NCBI GenBank assembly: GCA_034766995.1
Contig: CM068318.1
Coordinates: forward strand, 38,310,456-38,374,455
Length of the DNA stretch: 64,000 bases
DNA from: Acanthacorydalis orientalis
Lineage: Eukaryota > Arthropoda > Insecta > Megaloptera > Corydalidae
Direction of reading: 5' to 3'
Of the stretch, positions 11,935 through 23,807 are shown piece after piece; within the stretch, counting starts at the first letter, position 1; the number at the start of each line of letters is the position of its first letter. Made by a program: the position numbers and the translations under genes. A model generated the notes under the pieces. The model had not been told where the DNA came from, searched no databases, and worked only from the letters and a program-made list of their open reading frames with translations.

Positions 11935-12115
11935 AAAATTGGTATTGAATTTACATTCATAAGTTTATATTTCATTCACCCTTACACCCTGCAAAAAATT
12001 TTTTTCATTAAAAATATTTAATAATTAATTATTGATCTTTTGTGATTATTCCGCTCATTTCAATGATCCTGTCATTATCCTATGAGTGGGAAAGTACAGA
12101 TAAATTTGAAATATA
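11935..12115. repeat. foldback repeat, left arm
   Basis: GAATTTACATTCATAAGTTT, TTAATAATTAATTATTGATC and CATTTCAATGATCCTGTCAT are in family order. Confidence 0.7.
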
Positions 12116-12149
12116 ATATTTCGACATTTTCTAAATGTCTTTCAATCAT

Positions 12150-12370
12150 GTTAAATCAAAATGTTTCATTTCGACAGCTAGTTATAATTAAACATTTAAT
12201 CAAATATTGAATTTCATGTGGTCCATTCAAACGCCAAAAGTTTAAATTTGTTTGAAAATTTAGGAAATTCATGCTTTGTACATTAATGGAAATATCTCTA
12301 TATACTACATGATTTCCGGAAACATTAGATATTTTTTTCAAAAAAGTTAATTTGTATATATATATATATT
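12150..12370 (-). repeat. inverted arm B (pairs with 10842-11080)
   Basis: This is the reverse complement of arm A. The two arms enclose about 1.07 kb that includes the CpG-rich pocket. A short (TA)n run lies at the outer edge near 12357-12370. Confidence 0.8.
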
Positions 12371-12529
12371 TATTATACAAACAAATATATTATATTATTA
12401 TTAATAAATTATGTACAACAAATCTCATATATTATAAAAAAAATCTTAAATAATTTGTGACATATATTATTGGGAAGATAAATATTCAAGCTATCATTCA
12501 CAGTATTATTTCTGTGTTATAAATCTTAC

Positions 12530-12702
12530 ATAATATTCTGTTCTATTTTATATAAATATGTAGTTATGATATATTCATAGCTATTACTCGTCATTGACTG
12601 GCACATCCGACGAGCCGGAATGAAGGCATAACCTTCTGCCGTACCTAAAGTCTCCGGCTCGTTCATCCTTGACAGATTTTCATCAACCAACTCCACATCT
12701 AT
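12530..12702 (-). other. compact open frame with nested hairpins, unassigned
   Basis: A GC-richer island stands in AT-rich DNA. On the minus strand a frame of about 57 codons opens after a TGA and includes the phrase SRMNEPETLGTAEGYAF, followed by PARRMCQSM. A possible acceptor ATATAG precedes ATGTGGAG at about 12692. On the DNA level ACGAGCCGGA (12610-12619) pairs perfectly with TCCGGCTCGT (12653-12662), and inside it GAAGG-CATAA-CCTTC forms a second perfect hairpin (12622-12636). I recognise no protein family. It may be an exon, a transposon hairpin or a structured RNA. Confidence 0.3.
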
Positions 12703-12837
12703 ATCTCAATAATAAAATTTCATAAGTAGAAAGTCATGAACTGTGTGGCTGAAACTTTTATCAATAGCGTTCAGTACGTAATGGCATACTTCTGCCAGAT
12801 TCGAACCAGATACGAATTAGTTATCAAAGTAATAATA

Positions 12838-13025
12838 AGTGCACATTTCGATTGCGATATCATCGTCTTCAGAATATCAGATTTTCCTGTACTTTAGCGT
12901 TCTGTGCATGATAGAATTGTCGTCGAAATGCGCGTAAGTAACAATAAAAAATATCAATAATTAATAATTAATTCTTTTTGATTAGAATATTGTTGTATGG
13001 TTTATGAGACGAATCAGAAAATCAG
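12838..13025. repeat. foldback repeat, centre plus right arm
   Basis: GTGCACATTTCGATTGCG is followed by the centre ATCAGATTTTCCTGTACTTT and then the right arm (GTCGAAATGCGCGTAAG, TCAATAATTAATAATTAATT). The outer left arm is missing. Confidence 0.75.
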
Positions 13026-13081
13026 GATTGCTCTTTTTACCCTATATTCTATATGAACGTAGATTTTAAATTTATAAAATA

Positions 13082-13465
13082 CCAGGGGGCTTCGCTCCCT
13101 CTTGCTTTACTCGCTCTCGGTAATGTTAACAATTTTTAAATGAAAAACAAACTAAAGATACTGTGTTATGAAATTTATTTTTTGATTTTAAATCAAACTT
13201 GAAAATAGTAAAACTGAACAGAAAATTTATTGTAAACTTATTCTAAAACTTCTGTGTACGCAATATTCGTAACTGAAACTTGGTATTCTGTTGAGAGGTA
13301 CATCTGGAGACCAACATACAACTGGCCGTGTCCGATTACTGTTTCATTGGAATCGACGAATTTGACGATTCGTGAAATATCGGAAATTATTAACGTACTA
13401 TTTCTAGAGTGTAGCGGGTGAGCGACGTTGCGAGGTGGTGGTCTGCACGAAAAAAAAATTCGTTT
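13082..13465 (-). pseudogene. Helitron-type helicase C-terminal remnant with 3' hairpin
   Basis: On the minus strand a frame reads ETVIGHGQLYVGLQMYL and then SVTNIAYTEVLE before a stop near 13247. GHGQLYVAL and VTN..Y.EVL are the usual closing motifs of PIF1/Helitron helicases; here ALSR has decayed to GLQM. About 165 bp downstream on the same strand lies a small GC-rich hairpin, AGGGAGC-GAA-GCCCCCT (complement of 13084-13100), ending CTGG before T, compatible with the CTRR 3' end of Helitrons. The upstream flank 13380-13465 is shared in inverted orientation with 4843-4940. The Helitron assignment is inferred. Confidence 0.6.
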
Positions 13466-15124
13466 TATGGAAATTTTACGATTGAATTATTTTTTATATA
13501 TAAAAAGATTATAATATTTTAGTTTTATAGTGTTTCATGCTAATTCGAGCTCACACGAGCGTATGTGATGCCATAGTCTGTGGCTCCACAACAAGGAAAC
13601 ATATATTATCAGCACATATATTTATAAAATATGAACGTATATATTGACTAATGTGTTTCTAACTGGTGAGCCACATTTGGTGGTGGAGAAAATATCGTAC
13701 AATACCGCTCTTAGTTCTTCAACATTTTTATTTTTTTTTTTTTTGAGAATCACTATGACAATAATAATTTTTCACCTAATGCAACTTACAGCGATAAACT
13801 AAATTAGATAACAAAAAAATTTCATTTACTTTAATAACAAATCTTGTCTCAACTTGTTAAAACAGTGAAGATAGTAGTTTTATATGTGATTCGTGTAACA
13901 GAATATTTGTTTTTATCTTAAAAAAATAAATTTAATTAGGGATATTATGCATTTATGAAGCATGTCTTAAATATTCACTTTTAACATTCCTTTTTGATTC
14001 GTTTGATTAAAGGAATAAATGCTAACCGTGAACAATAATTTACTCGTAATATTTTTCGAACCACTTGAAAGTTTGCAAAATGTGATGATACCCCATCTTA
14101 CAGAACTACCCTATGTTACTTCTATTTTAATTTTTACCTATTTTCTTTCAATATTATCACTGGTTTTTATTAACTGTTATTTCGTTTTTTGATTTTTTAT
14201 TCTGATTGTTCCTAGATAAGCTCAACAATTTTTTAATTTGGGTTTTGAGATATTATTTGCAGACTTTATTATATTTTATTAGTGACTTGTTAGTCTATTA
14301 AAAAAATCAAAATTTTGTATCTTACTACATTTTTTTTCTTTATTAAAAGAGATCATTGGATTAAAAATTGTTCTTCCAATGGATACGTTTTTTACTTATT
14401 GTTTGGTGACAAATTTCTGTAAAAAAGTTACTCGTTTTATATTATATATTTTCCCTCCAAATCTGTTCTTACCAAATCTTCAATAATTAGGTATTTCTTT
14501 CTAATATTTAGTCTTATTGATGCTCTCTTTTCGAGTAAATTTTTTTTGGATATTATTCACTTTGAGGTATAAAATACTTTATCACTATTTGCATAAAAAA
14601 GAATCGTATGGTTTCTGATTTTAAATTTAAAACATGCAAGGTATTATTTTAATTTTTGTAGAAACACTACATTAGATGAAAATTGTCATTGTTTATTTGG
14701 TATATATTTGTTAGTACAATTTGTCTCTGGATGTAATGCCCTGTAGTGTATTATGACAGTACTCTATTCTCATGTATTACATTTTACTTATTTTTTTATG
14801 AAAAAAAAACAAGTATATAGCCCGTAAAAATTGATGGGAAAATAAAAAGAAACTAGAAAGAAAAACTGTTTATTGGTTTTTACAACATAATATATTTAAA
14901 CATAAAAAATACTTAAAAACGAAACTTAATGAATTAAATTTGAAATCTGAGCTGATAAAGCAAATATTTCTCGTCACTTTATCCGCAGGACAAAGCGACA
15001 AAGATACAAAGTAAAAAATCTATCAAATACTTTCTGAATTTTTTTCATTCCCCTATGGCGAGAGGAGATAAGGTTCTTAAAAAATATAATAAAATACCTT
15101 GATCACTTTTTTTATACATTAAGT
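13466..15124. other. no gene seen
   Basis: Long AT-rich stretch, T-rich on the plus strand between 14100 and 14800. No domain-bearing frame, foldback copy or transposon end was found. Confidence 0.5.
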
Positions 15125-15146
15125 TTATATATATATACATATATAT

Positions 15147-15211
<65 letters not shown>
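15125..15211. repeat. (TA)n microsatellite with CATA interruptions
   Basis: About 87 bp of TA, interrupted near its left side by ATACATA. Confidence 0.97.
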
Positions 15212-15214
<3 letters not shown>

Positions 15215-15489
15215 TATTTAAAATGAATTTATCTTCATTTATATCATAATATTTATGAGAAATATATAAATTATCTTCTTATAAACAAATGCTTCATACT
15301 TCTACTAATCTGACAGCAGATAATCAATGTTTAATGTTGATTCTGGTGATGTCATGACTACATTCAGTATCAGTTTTGTATGCTTATAATAAGAATGTAA
15401 GAGTGATATGCATTGATTTTATTTTAGATAAAGTGAATTCGGTCAGTTTCCTAACAATTGGTACAGTTTTAAATAAACCGCTGCAATAT

Positions 15490-16230
15490 TTTCAAAAGCA
15501 TCATCACAATAATATCGGCCAATGAGACGAGAGTGAACGCGTCGAGGCGACCTTTCGAAAATCATCTACGCTTCGGTCGTCCGAATTGTCCTTTCCTTTG
15601 TAGATATACATAATTTTGTATTGGACCATGTATGCAATCGAACCGATTTGCTTTGTGTGCGTCAAATTGTCGACGAGTACACGTTGTGGCGACTGTACAC
15701 GAGAAATAGGCACAAGGGTTACTGTAAACCTCTCTCCTTTTGAAACGGTATATACGTTGACGTCAGATCGTTTGAACGGTGATACGTTTATGGGTGAACA
15801 GTGTGCGAGAACGAGACAGCTCGAAAAAGAAACTTGCGCGTGGCGGCGCTGGTGGGGTGAGCTAACCTAACCTACACGCAAGCGGCATTGGATGACAGCA
15901 GAGCGGAGCAATAGCACTGTACGTGTACAAGAACGCACGATACGCACACACGTGTATCTGAGTGAACGAGAGAATATAATGACTGTGTTTTTTTTTCTGT
16001 TCTGTTTGTTGCTGGGACGGAGATAGCGAATGACGTTCGTTTGCCTGTATGTTGTTGTTGTTGTTGTTGACTATACGAGTGTTCGTTTATGTATCGGTCT
16101 GTTCGAAATTTCCAATTGTATATCTGTTGAGTTGGTATTTTGTATCTAGAGAAATTATGATAGGTTTTAGATGATGGTACAAGTGTGTACGTTCGCTGAT
16201 ACAATACGAGCTTTATTCATGGCGATGAAT
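15490..16230. promoter_or_regulatory. CpG-rich pocket with CRE palindrome and donor-like site
   Basis: GC- and CpG-rich compared with its flanks. An exact TGACGTCA lies at 15758-15765. GTGGG|GTGAGCT at 15856/15857 is a good splice-donor match. A (GTT)n run lies at 16051-16069. An 84-codon plus-strand frame (15616-15870) and a 110-codon minus-strand frame (15872-16204) are present, neither with a known domain. A promoter/first-exon role is possible but unproven. Confidence 0.35.
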
Positions 16231-16287
16231 ATATGTATTCATAACGAAGTCGCTTGATTTTTTTTAATATATAAATAAATGTACGTG

Positions 16288-16309
16288 TATATATATATAT
16301 ATATATATA
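16288..16309. repeat. (TA)n microsatellite
   Basis: Short, 22 bp. Confidence 0.95.
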
Positions 16310-16424
16310 AACATGGCACACAAGCACCTACATATTATTGTTTATAAATAGCTGTTTATTTGCGATTCCATTTTGGATATAAATTTTCATTCTTATATAA
16401 TTTAAACTTTAGTCACAATATAGT

Positions 16425-16612
16425 TTGGCACTGCGGTTGAATTCACTTTCACAATTCATTTTTGCATTCGCTCTACATACCACAAAAATGTTTTTGACCA
16501 GAAACATTTAATAATCGATTATTGATCATTTTTGATTGTTGCTTGCGAGTGTTGCAATGGCGATACCATCATCGTCAGAGCACTAAGGTATGAACAAGTC
16601 TGGTTAATATGA
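16425..16612. repeat. foldback repeat, left arm (good copy)
   Basis: Complete left arm: GGCACTGCGG...GAATTCACTTTCACAATTC, AATAATCGATTATTGATC, GCAATGGCGATACCATCATC and GTCAGAGCACTAAGGTA. Confidence 0.85.
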
Positions 16613-16884
16613 TAAACTTAATTTTATGTTATTTTTAATTATTAGCTGATGTATTCATATACTGACATTCGCATTTTTTGTAAAAAAAACAATGAGTAAT
16701 TAATTCTATTTTTTTAATGAATTAATGTCCTACGGATTATAAAATGTACTCAATGTTTAATTATTATTTAATGTCTGTTTTAATGGTTACTTAAGTATTT
16801 CTAAAATGTTCAATAATTTATTATTGCTTTTTTTATTATTATTGTTGCTGAGCATAGAGTTCCAAACTATAGCATTTTTTGCAC

Positions 16885-17065
16885 CTATATGCTTTTAGAA
16901 TGGTAGTATAGCCAACGAATTAGAGACAAACAACAATAAAAAAGATCAATAATTATAGAAAATTTTAGATCAGAAAAAAATATGGTCTTTTAAGAGAGTG
17001 TTGTAATTAATTTGTAAAAATGAGTTTAGCCATAGTGTCAAAAATTATATCGTGATTATCCTAAT
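16885..17065. repeat. foldback repeat, right arm
   Basis: Landmarks AGATCAATAATTATAGAA, TTTAGATCAGAAAAAAAT and GAGTTTAGCCATAGTGTC at the terminal end. Confidence 0.7.
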
Positions 17066-17624
17066 GTATAAGAATTTACATTTTTTTATCCGTTGAAATA
17101 TGTAAAAGTATTTCAGTAAATAAAAAAATATTTTTGTTTTAAAAGCGATCATTTTAACTTCTAATTGCAGTAAATAATAATTTTTAATTTTGCTCTAAAA
17201 TCAAAATTACAATTTTTGTATATTATTTTACCACTACAAATGAAATTGTTACTTTTTTAAATTTAATCAAATTTAAATTTATTTAATGTTATCAATATTA
17301 CCCAGTATGTAGAAGAAATTGTATATAAGTAGAATATAAATTCTTATTCATAAAAATCAGTAGATAGCAATACTTCGATATTAATTTTATTCAATTACAG
17401 AAACATTAAATATTTATTTTCACAAATAAAATTTTCACTTATCTCAATGTTTAAGAGTTGATTTTTATTCATATTTCTTGATTGTTCTATGGATTTGACT
17501 GGTATGGATGGGGATACCATAACCCTTATAGCATTTGGTAGTAACCCTTATAGTACCAATATGGTATTTGACACTGGATTTATTTTTTCAACATAATCAT
17601 TATTAATTTTTTGTATCTTGACGG

Positions 17625-17800
17625 CCTGAAAATGATGGTATTGTCCTTAAAATGCGTATAATCAACAATCAAAGTTCATAAATAATAATTTATTGAATAT
17701 TTTTAATCAGAAATATTTATTTTGTAGTTTGTGAGGTAAAAAATAATTCATTTGTGAAAATGAATTTAGCATACAGTGTTAGAACTGTATTGTCTACTAT
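17625..17800. repeat. foldback repeat, right arm
   Basis: GAAAATGATGGTATTGTCC, AATAATAATTTATTGAATA and GAATTTAGCATACAGTGTT. Confidence 0.75.
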
Positions 17801-17854
17801 TGTTAATACATATCTGCCAACGCGTACACGTTTATTTATTTTTTATACCTTCTT

Positions 17855-18020
17855 GCTCTGAAGTTGTAGGCATCTCCATTTAATTGTGAATGAGTAAATC
17901 AAAAATAATCAATTATGGAACATTTTTGAATAGGAAAAAGTTTTGTCGTTTATGAGATTAGTGAAAAAATTATTCGTAAAAATCATTTAGCCATAGAGCC
18001 AAAACTGTATTGTTTCAAAT
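17855..18020. repeat. foldback repeat, right arm
   Basis: CTGAAGTTGTAGGCATCTCC, ATCAATTATGGAACATTTTT and CATTTAGCCATAGAGCC. Two right arms follow each other in the same orientation here. Confidence 0.7.
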
Positions 18021-18679
18021 GGGAAAATTTAAATTGGAAAATATTCTTTTTAAAACAGTTTGAATAGTTTGTTTTTAATAATTATTAAAAAGAAACTAGT
18101 TAAATAATCTAATATGTTTATGGTACGTATACTTGTTTTTCTTTTATTTTAAAACACTGAAATGAAGCTTGTAGCAACGAAAGCCCTCATATACTCTAAT
18201 TTTTCAATACGATTCATACATAATTCAGAAAAAATACAACTAATCTGAAATAAAAAAATAAGTTATTTTAAAAATAATAGAACAATGGACTTTTAATAAA
18301 ACATCTATACTTCTACTTGTCAATATTTTTATTTTGTGTAGAATAAGATCACAACATGACACTTACCGCACTAAATCTCCAAACTGTTCTATCGCCTTTG
18401 TATTCTGTTTATCTGTTCGCATTAAATTACATACAATTACTAAGAAATTACAGTTTTCTTTTAGATATTGAATCTCTTGATATAAGACTTTTATATCCTT
18501 TAGCGTTACAGTAGATGATTAGCTGTGAATTGCCCGTAATTGATATTTATTGATTAAATAGAAAATGTTTCGTTCGTTATCTATAAGTTTTCTAGTTTTA
18601 ATAAACATGAGAGTAGCAAAAATTTAATATTAAAAGAAAATAATACATTTCGAATGTAAATTTAATAGTCAATTTTTCA

Positions 18680-18885
18680 TATATCTTTATAATTTCTTCT
18701 TCGATGGCGCTACAGCATAAATCGAGCTTTGACCTTCTCAATTTTCTACCTCCAGACATCCCTCTGCCTGGTAGTTCTCCAGTTCCTTACTCCTAACAGT
18801 TCCACGGCATCCTTGTGTAATAATCAGTTTTGGCTAATAAAAGGTTCTTCGCAGATACTCTGATGTTCCACTGGGTGAACTGCGA
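18680..18885 (-). pseudogene. non-LTR retrotransposon (LINE) C-terminal tail remnant
   Basis: The minus-strand translation, with stops, contains LGVRNWRTT.RQRDVWR and KVKARF. This matches the tail of insect LINE polyproteins, where LGVRNWR...A.DR..WR...E.AK closes the protein after the reverse transcriptase. No reverse transcriptase core is visible upstream (plus-strand 18900-19600), so only the extreme 3' end remains. Confidence 0.6.
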
Positions 18886-19640
18886 GATATAACCCCGATG
18901 GGAGGCTATTGAAAATGCTTCATTATTTAAAAAATAGACCGCAACAAATGAAATCACCAAGATCATGTTGGGTATACCTTCTCAACAACAGGTTACAAGA
19001 AATTCATAATTGATTCCTCTTGTTCACATAATTGACCTTTATTTTTCGCTGATACAGTCTCAAAACAACCATCCTTCAGAAATATGGTCACGGGTTCAAC
19101 TATGTTATGGAAAAGACTTGGCCTGCTGTTATAATATTTTTTTCTTTAAATTATACTTCAAACTTTTAGTATTTTTACACTTTTCTCATACTCGACTTAA
19201 TTCATATGTTGTTTTTCTCGAATTTTTATATATGGAAATCAATATTTACCGTTTAAACATGTTAGGTTTGATTGTTCTTATATATATATATATATATATA
19301 TATGTTTCATTTTCTTTATATCGTTTTAAAATCGACGACAGTCGATATAGGTAGTCCAGTAGATTTTTATAGAGAATAATCATTTAATGCAGTTTCCCTG
19401 TAAGATAAGACACTTATTTTTGTTTATTTTGGTGACTGTCTCATGAATTCATACTTCGATTTAAATATTTCAAAATATAAAAACAGTATCGAAGAAAAAA
19501 TGGTTAAAATAAGGCCAATAAGAGGATACCTTTACAGGTATTCTGAAGTATTTTGACTGAACTGCGAGATATTTTGAAATGCTCCACTTCTTAGTGAAAA
19601 CCCCCTAGCCGCGGAACTACTAAGATAGTAAAATTAGTGA
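18886..19640. other. unassigned, with a short repeated phrase
   Basis: GAACTGCGAGATAT occurs near 18888 and again near 19559, each followed by a similar GAAAATGCTTC / GAAATGCTCC. A 114-codon frame (19010-19354) includes a translated TA tract and is not credible. A (TA)n run of 25 bp lies at 19279-19303. Confidence 0.4.
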
Positions 19641-20644
19641 ATTTATGCGGACCAATGCTTGGTACAAATTTCACCCGAGAGAGTCCGAAAGAGGGAGCCA
19701 GATCCTCCAGCTACACTACAGATTAAATAGAACTACTATTGGAATACAAGCTTTTGCAACATGCTTTGCTGTTAACAGTTGGACTCGACATTTCTTTGCA
19801 ATTATCATGAGTTTTTTCTTATTTGCATATTCAAGAGTAACTTTTTATTGTCTCACTCAAGTATGATTTATCAAAAGGGATTAGATGACAGTCTAATTCT
19901 CTCTAGAAATTGTTGATTCAATAAGTCTCTCTTCAATGAGAGACGAACAAACTTATTGCACTATATATTAGAGATTTTTAGTGACTTTGTTTTATTGTTG
20001 CAGCCACATGAGTAAATAGATTCATTTTTAAATTTATTCTAAGAGTATTTTCATAAAATAAGAGTGGCATATTTTGTACTTTAGATTTATTATTTTATTA
20101 TTTTTTTTTAACTACTTGCTAGAGGTTTTAGTTGTATGGTAATTTGAAGTACGATTTATAAAGTACCAAAAGCATTAATGCATTTTAGTTATTTTTATTC
20201 ATATATATGTAAATTTTTCCAACATTTTTGACTAAATTGAAATATGATTTCATTTGCTATTACAATGGTTACTTTTATGAACATTTTAGCCTGCAAACTC
20301 GTTGAAAAGAAAGGTTATATTTCAATTAATTTCACTTAGATATACGATTAAATGATTAAGATTTTCTAAGAACATACAATCTGAGGATTATGGAATGAGA
20401 TATGACTAATTTTCAAGTACTGTAATTAGTAAGATTTCTGCTTAAAAATATTTTAACCTCAACAAATTATTTTACGTTTTAGCTCCATACTTATTTACGA
20501 CAGAGGTTTATTTTTATTTCGAGAAAAGTAGTAGACAAAATTTAATGTCAGAATAAAATATGGATAAAGCAAAGAAATACATGTTTCTTTTAAAAAAAAT
20601 ATTTATCTTTTAGCGAATTACTTCGATATTGAATCATTTTTGTT
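19641..20644. other. no gene seen
   Basis: AT-rich sequence. The 19645-19735 part is a little GC-richer, but no domain is recognisable. Confidence 0.45.
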
Positions 20645-20890
20645 ATAAACTTTGACATTCAATCATAGTACATTTTTATGGCTAAATTTATTTTCATAAA
20701 TGAATTTTTCATTTGCCACAGAAACAACAGACAAGATGTGTTTGTAGTACATTGATGTGAGATTTATGGCATCAATATTGAAATACTTGTCAGTAAGAAT
20801 TAAAAATGTTTAATAGTTAATTATTGACCATTTTTGAAAAGATAAAAATGTTGTGGTTTGTGTGAGTAAGAAATTGACTTGAATTTGATA
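20645..20890. repeat. foldback repeat, left-arm end plus right arm
   Basis: The left terminal part (TTATGGCTAAATTTATTTTC, 20680-20735) is followed by a right arm (TAATAGTTAATTATTGACC, GTTGTGGTTTGTGTG) with the middle missing. Confidence 0.6.
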
Positions 20891-21589
20891 GTTAATTATT
20901 TTCAATAATTTAATTTGAATAGTTGTCTAGCTAACATTATATTTTTTCTCTTCGACATCAGAAAAATCCTTCAATCTTAATACTTATCTAAATATTTGAA
21001 AACATCTATCTCTCAATTGAATACAGACGTTCGTATCACTTTCAAGATCAAAACCTATGAGGTCTAATGTTATTTTCACACAATAATCGGCTATATTACA
21101 CTTGTTAGCTACCCTTGTGGTATTAATGATGCAATTCTCAATTGAACTTGTATGTTTTCAGGCTTAATTCAGTCATATCGTCCAAGTATATCTCAATCTA
21201 CATTTATTTTCTGTTGTTGACAGTGAATATAAAGTCCCAATATAAAAATTATGTACATAATTTATACTAATATATTCATACACATTAAAAACTATTTATT
21301 TCAAAGTATAATAAGGATTTACCGTTATCTAATCGTTCAATATTTTAATCGAAACGTTTCCAAACACAAAATTATATTAAATTGGATTCATCTGTTTAAA
21401 TTTTATATGAAGGGCAAGTCGCTTTTTAAATCATATGTCCAAACATTTCAGTCATACACTTAAAAGTACATTAATTATTAATATTCTTCCAGTACTGGAT
21501 TTGTAGTATTCGATTGATTTACAAATATATACGTTTTGTAGTCAATTTGAATATATTGAAGAGTACTAAATTGAAATATTAGTAAGCGC

Positions 21590-21740
21590 CTTTTTAAATA
21601 ATTTTTTCACTTATTCTATAAACCACAAAAACATTTTTTAATCAAAAATGTTCAATAAATAATATTGATCATTTTTGTTTACTGCTTCTGCATATTTAAA
21701 TAGCGATGATATTATCATCAGAGAGATGAAAAAGAAAACT
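21590..21740. repeat. foldback repeat, left arm
   Basis: ATAAACCACAAAAACATTTT, AAAATGTTCAATAAATAAT, AGCGATGATATTATCATCAG. Confidence 0.75.
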
Positions 21741-21939
21741 CTTTTTAGATTTATTTTCGTTTCAAAATTTATTTTATCTTATTTAATTACTATTTCTTTT
21801 AGATTATGATTTTGGAAAAGAAAGTACAAATTAACAATTAGTATTTCATATCGAACACTTTATAAACATTTAAAGTCAGTTAATATTTCTTTTAAAATAT
21901 TTTAATAAAGCAAACAATTAATATAGTCGTAATTCAGTG

Positions 21940-22120
21940 ATTAATGATAACGGTGATGACATCAATATCAAAATACACTTAATCGACAATCATAAATGCT
22001 CGATAATAAATTATTGAATATATTTGATCAGACATTTTTTGCGATTTGTGGAATGAGCGAAAAACTCATTTGTGAAAGTGAATTTAGTTGCAGTGCCAGA
22101 ACTCTGTTATGATTAGTAAG
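21940..22120. repeat. foldback repeat, right arm
   Basis: GTGATGACATCAATATC, AATAAATTATTGAATA and GTGAATTTAGTTGCAGTGCC reaching AGAACTCTG. Confidence 0.8.
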
Positions 22121-22469
22121 TAAACTAAAAAAATCGCAAAAATCTTGTTACAAATTATTAAATGTGAAAATAAACAGCATAAATAAAATCATTTATTAAT
22201 AAACGAATACGATAAACACTATATTAATTTTTGAATCAATCTATGTATTAAAAAGTATTTGTATGCTAAGAACTATTTCAATTTCCAGAAAATCATTTTC
22301 ATTGTGTAGATATGGAAAAAATATTATTATTTTTATAGCGAATGCTCGAAAGATGCCATTTTTTTAATCTAAAATGAAAAAAAATCTTCCTATTTTTTAT
22401 AAAACTGAATTGAAAATATAAAGTCAGTAATAGATTTTCATAAATGAGGTTTTTCTGTAAGAAATTAGC

Positions 22470-22630
22470 ACTCTGAGGGTGATAGAATTGCTATTGAAAT
22501 GCATATAAGTTACAATTAAAACGATCAATAATAAATTATAGAACATTTATGGTTAGAACTCTTTTGTGATTTGTGGGAAGTGAAACATTCTTTTATGTAT
22601 GTGAATTTATTTATAATGACAAAAACTACG
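22470..22630. repeat. foldback repeat, right arm
   Basis: CTCTGAGGGTGATAGAATTG, GATCAATAATAAATTATAGA and GATTTGTGGGAAGTGAAACA. Confidence 0.7.
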
Positions 22631-22969
22631 ATTTCAATACAACGATTTTTTGTTTTCAATGAGTTAGCTACAAACAAATTTGATATATCTAGCATCGTAC
22701 AAATGTAATGTGTGACAAACAATTGGTTTCAGTTAATTAAAAATATTATTTTTTATAAAAAAAATATAGATTATTAATATAAAAAGAACCATAGACTTCT
22801 AAATTCCTGCTTTATTATATTTCAAAAAAAGATAAAAGTAAAACAGGTAATTTTTAAACTTTACTAAGAAGAAATATATTTACAAATTATTTTTTACAAA
22901 TGTATTGACTATAAAACACAATTAAATTTCGTTTTATCAATAAGTCTAATAATTCATTTTTGTATATTT

Positions 22970-23190
22970 TTAATACACGTGTGTCTCATAAATACATTAT
23001 TTTTCATCCTACAAACCACACATTTTGCTTAAAAATGTTTAATTAAAAATTATTATTAATTTTTGATTGTTGTTCATGTACATTTCGATGGCGATGACAT
23101 CATTTTCAGGATGCGAAAGTACAAAAAAATTTCAGATTCCATTTGTGAAAGTGAATTTGGACACAGTCAGAACTGTATTGCAACACTCAT
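22970..23190. repeat. foldback repeat, left arm fused to a right-arm terminus
   Basis: Left arm with GTACATTTCGATGGCGATGA, then, after the centre, only the terminal end of the right arm (GTGAAAGTGAATTTGGACAC, AGTCAGAACTGTATTG). Confidence 0.75.
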
Positions 23191-23548
23191 ATCTATTTTG
23201 TCAGAAATGATATTGTCCTTAGAATAGGTACAGAAAATTCGTGCTCATTTATATATTTATTTTTTTATACCTAATTCTGCGATTTTGGTTCTCTACCATT
23301 CCGTGACTAGATTTTCTGGACACTGTAAATGATGGCTCTGTTACTGAAAGGAACAAAACCAAATTAAAATAAACAATTTTAGACATTAATGAATGTTTTG
23401 ATAATAAAATACGTTAAAGTGTTCGGGACGTTAATTTATTTCTGAAAGTAAACTTATATAAAGTGCATAACTTTAATTGCGAGTAAATGAAAAGGTTTCA
23501 GTAATCTTAAATTTTTAAGAAGATGGAATTAGAAACAATATGTGTTTC

Positions 23549-23549
<1 letters not shown>

Positions 23550-23602
<53 letters not shown>

Positions 23603-23604
23603 AT
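23550..23604. repeat. (TA)n-(GT)n compound microsatellite
   Basis: About 42 bp of TA followed by a GT run. Confidence 0.97.
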
Positions 23605-23750
23605 GTTTGTATACTTATGAATCAATTTTTTTCAAGATTCTTTCTTGTTCGTATATTCATTTGTGTGCCGAATCAAATAAATGATTGTATTTACAAAAAT
23701 TATATAGATAAATAGGAATTCAAATATTAGAATCCACCATTTTTTATACT

Positions 23751-23753
23751 ATA

Positions 23754-23803
<50 letters not shown>
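23751..23803. repeat. (TA)n microsatellite abutting a mariner
   Basis: The TA array ends exactly where the mariner terminal repeat TTAGCTTGGTGC begins. Confidence 0.97.

Positions 23804-23807
<4 letters not shown>

Noticed and set aside
15860..15875. AACCTAACCTA as possible telomeric TTAGG repeat
   Set aside because: Only two units; no array.
19010..19354. 114-codon frame
   Set aside because: It includes a translated (TA)n tract and AT-rich low-complexity text; no domain.
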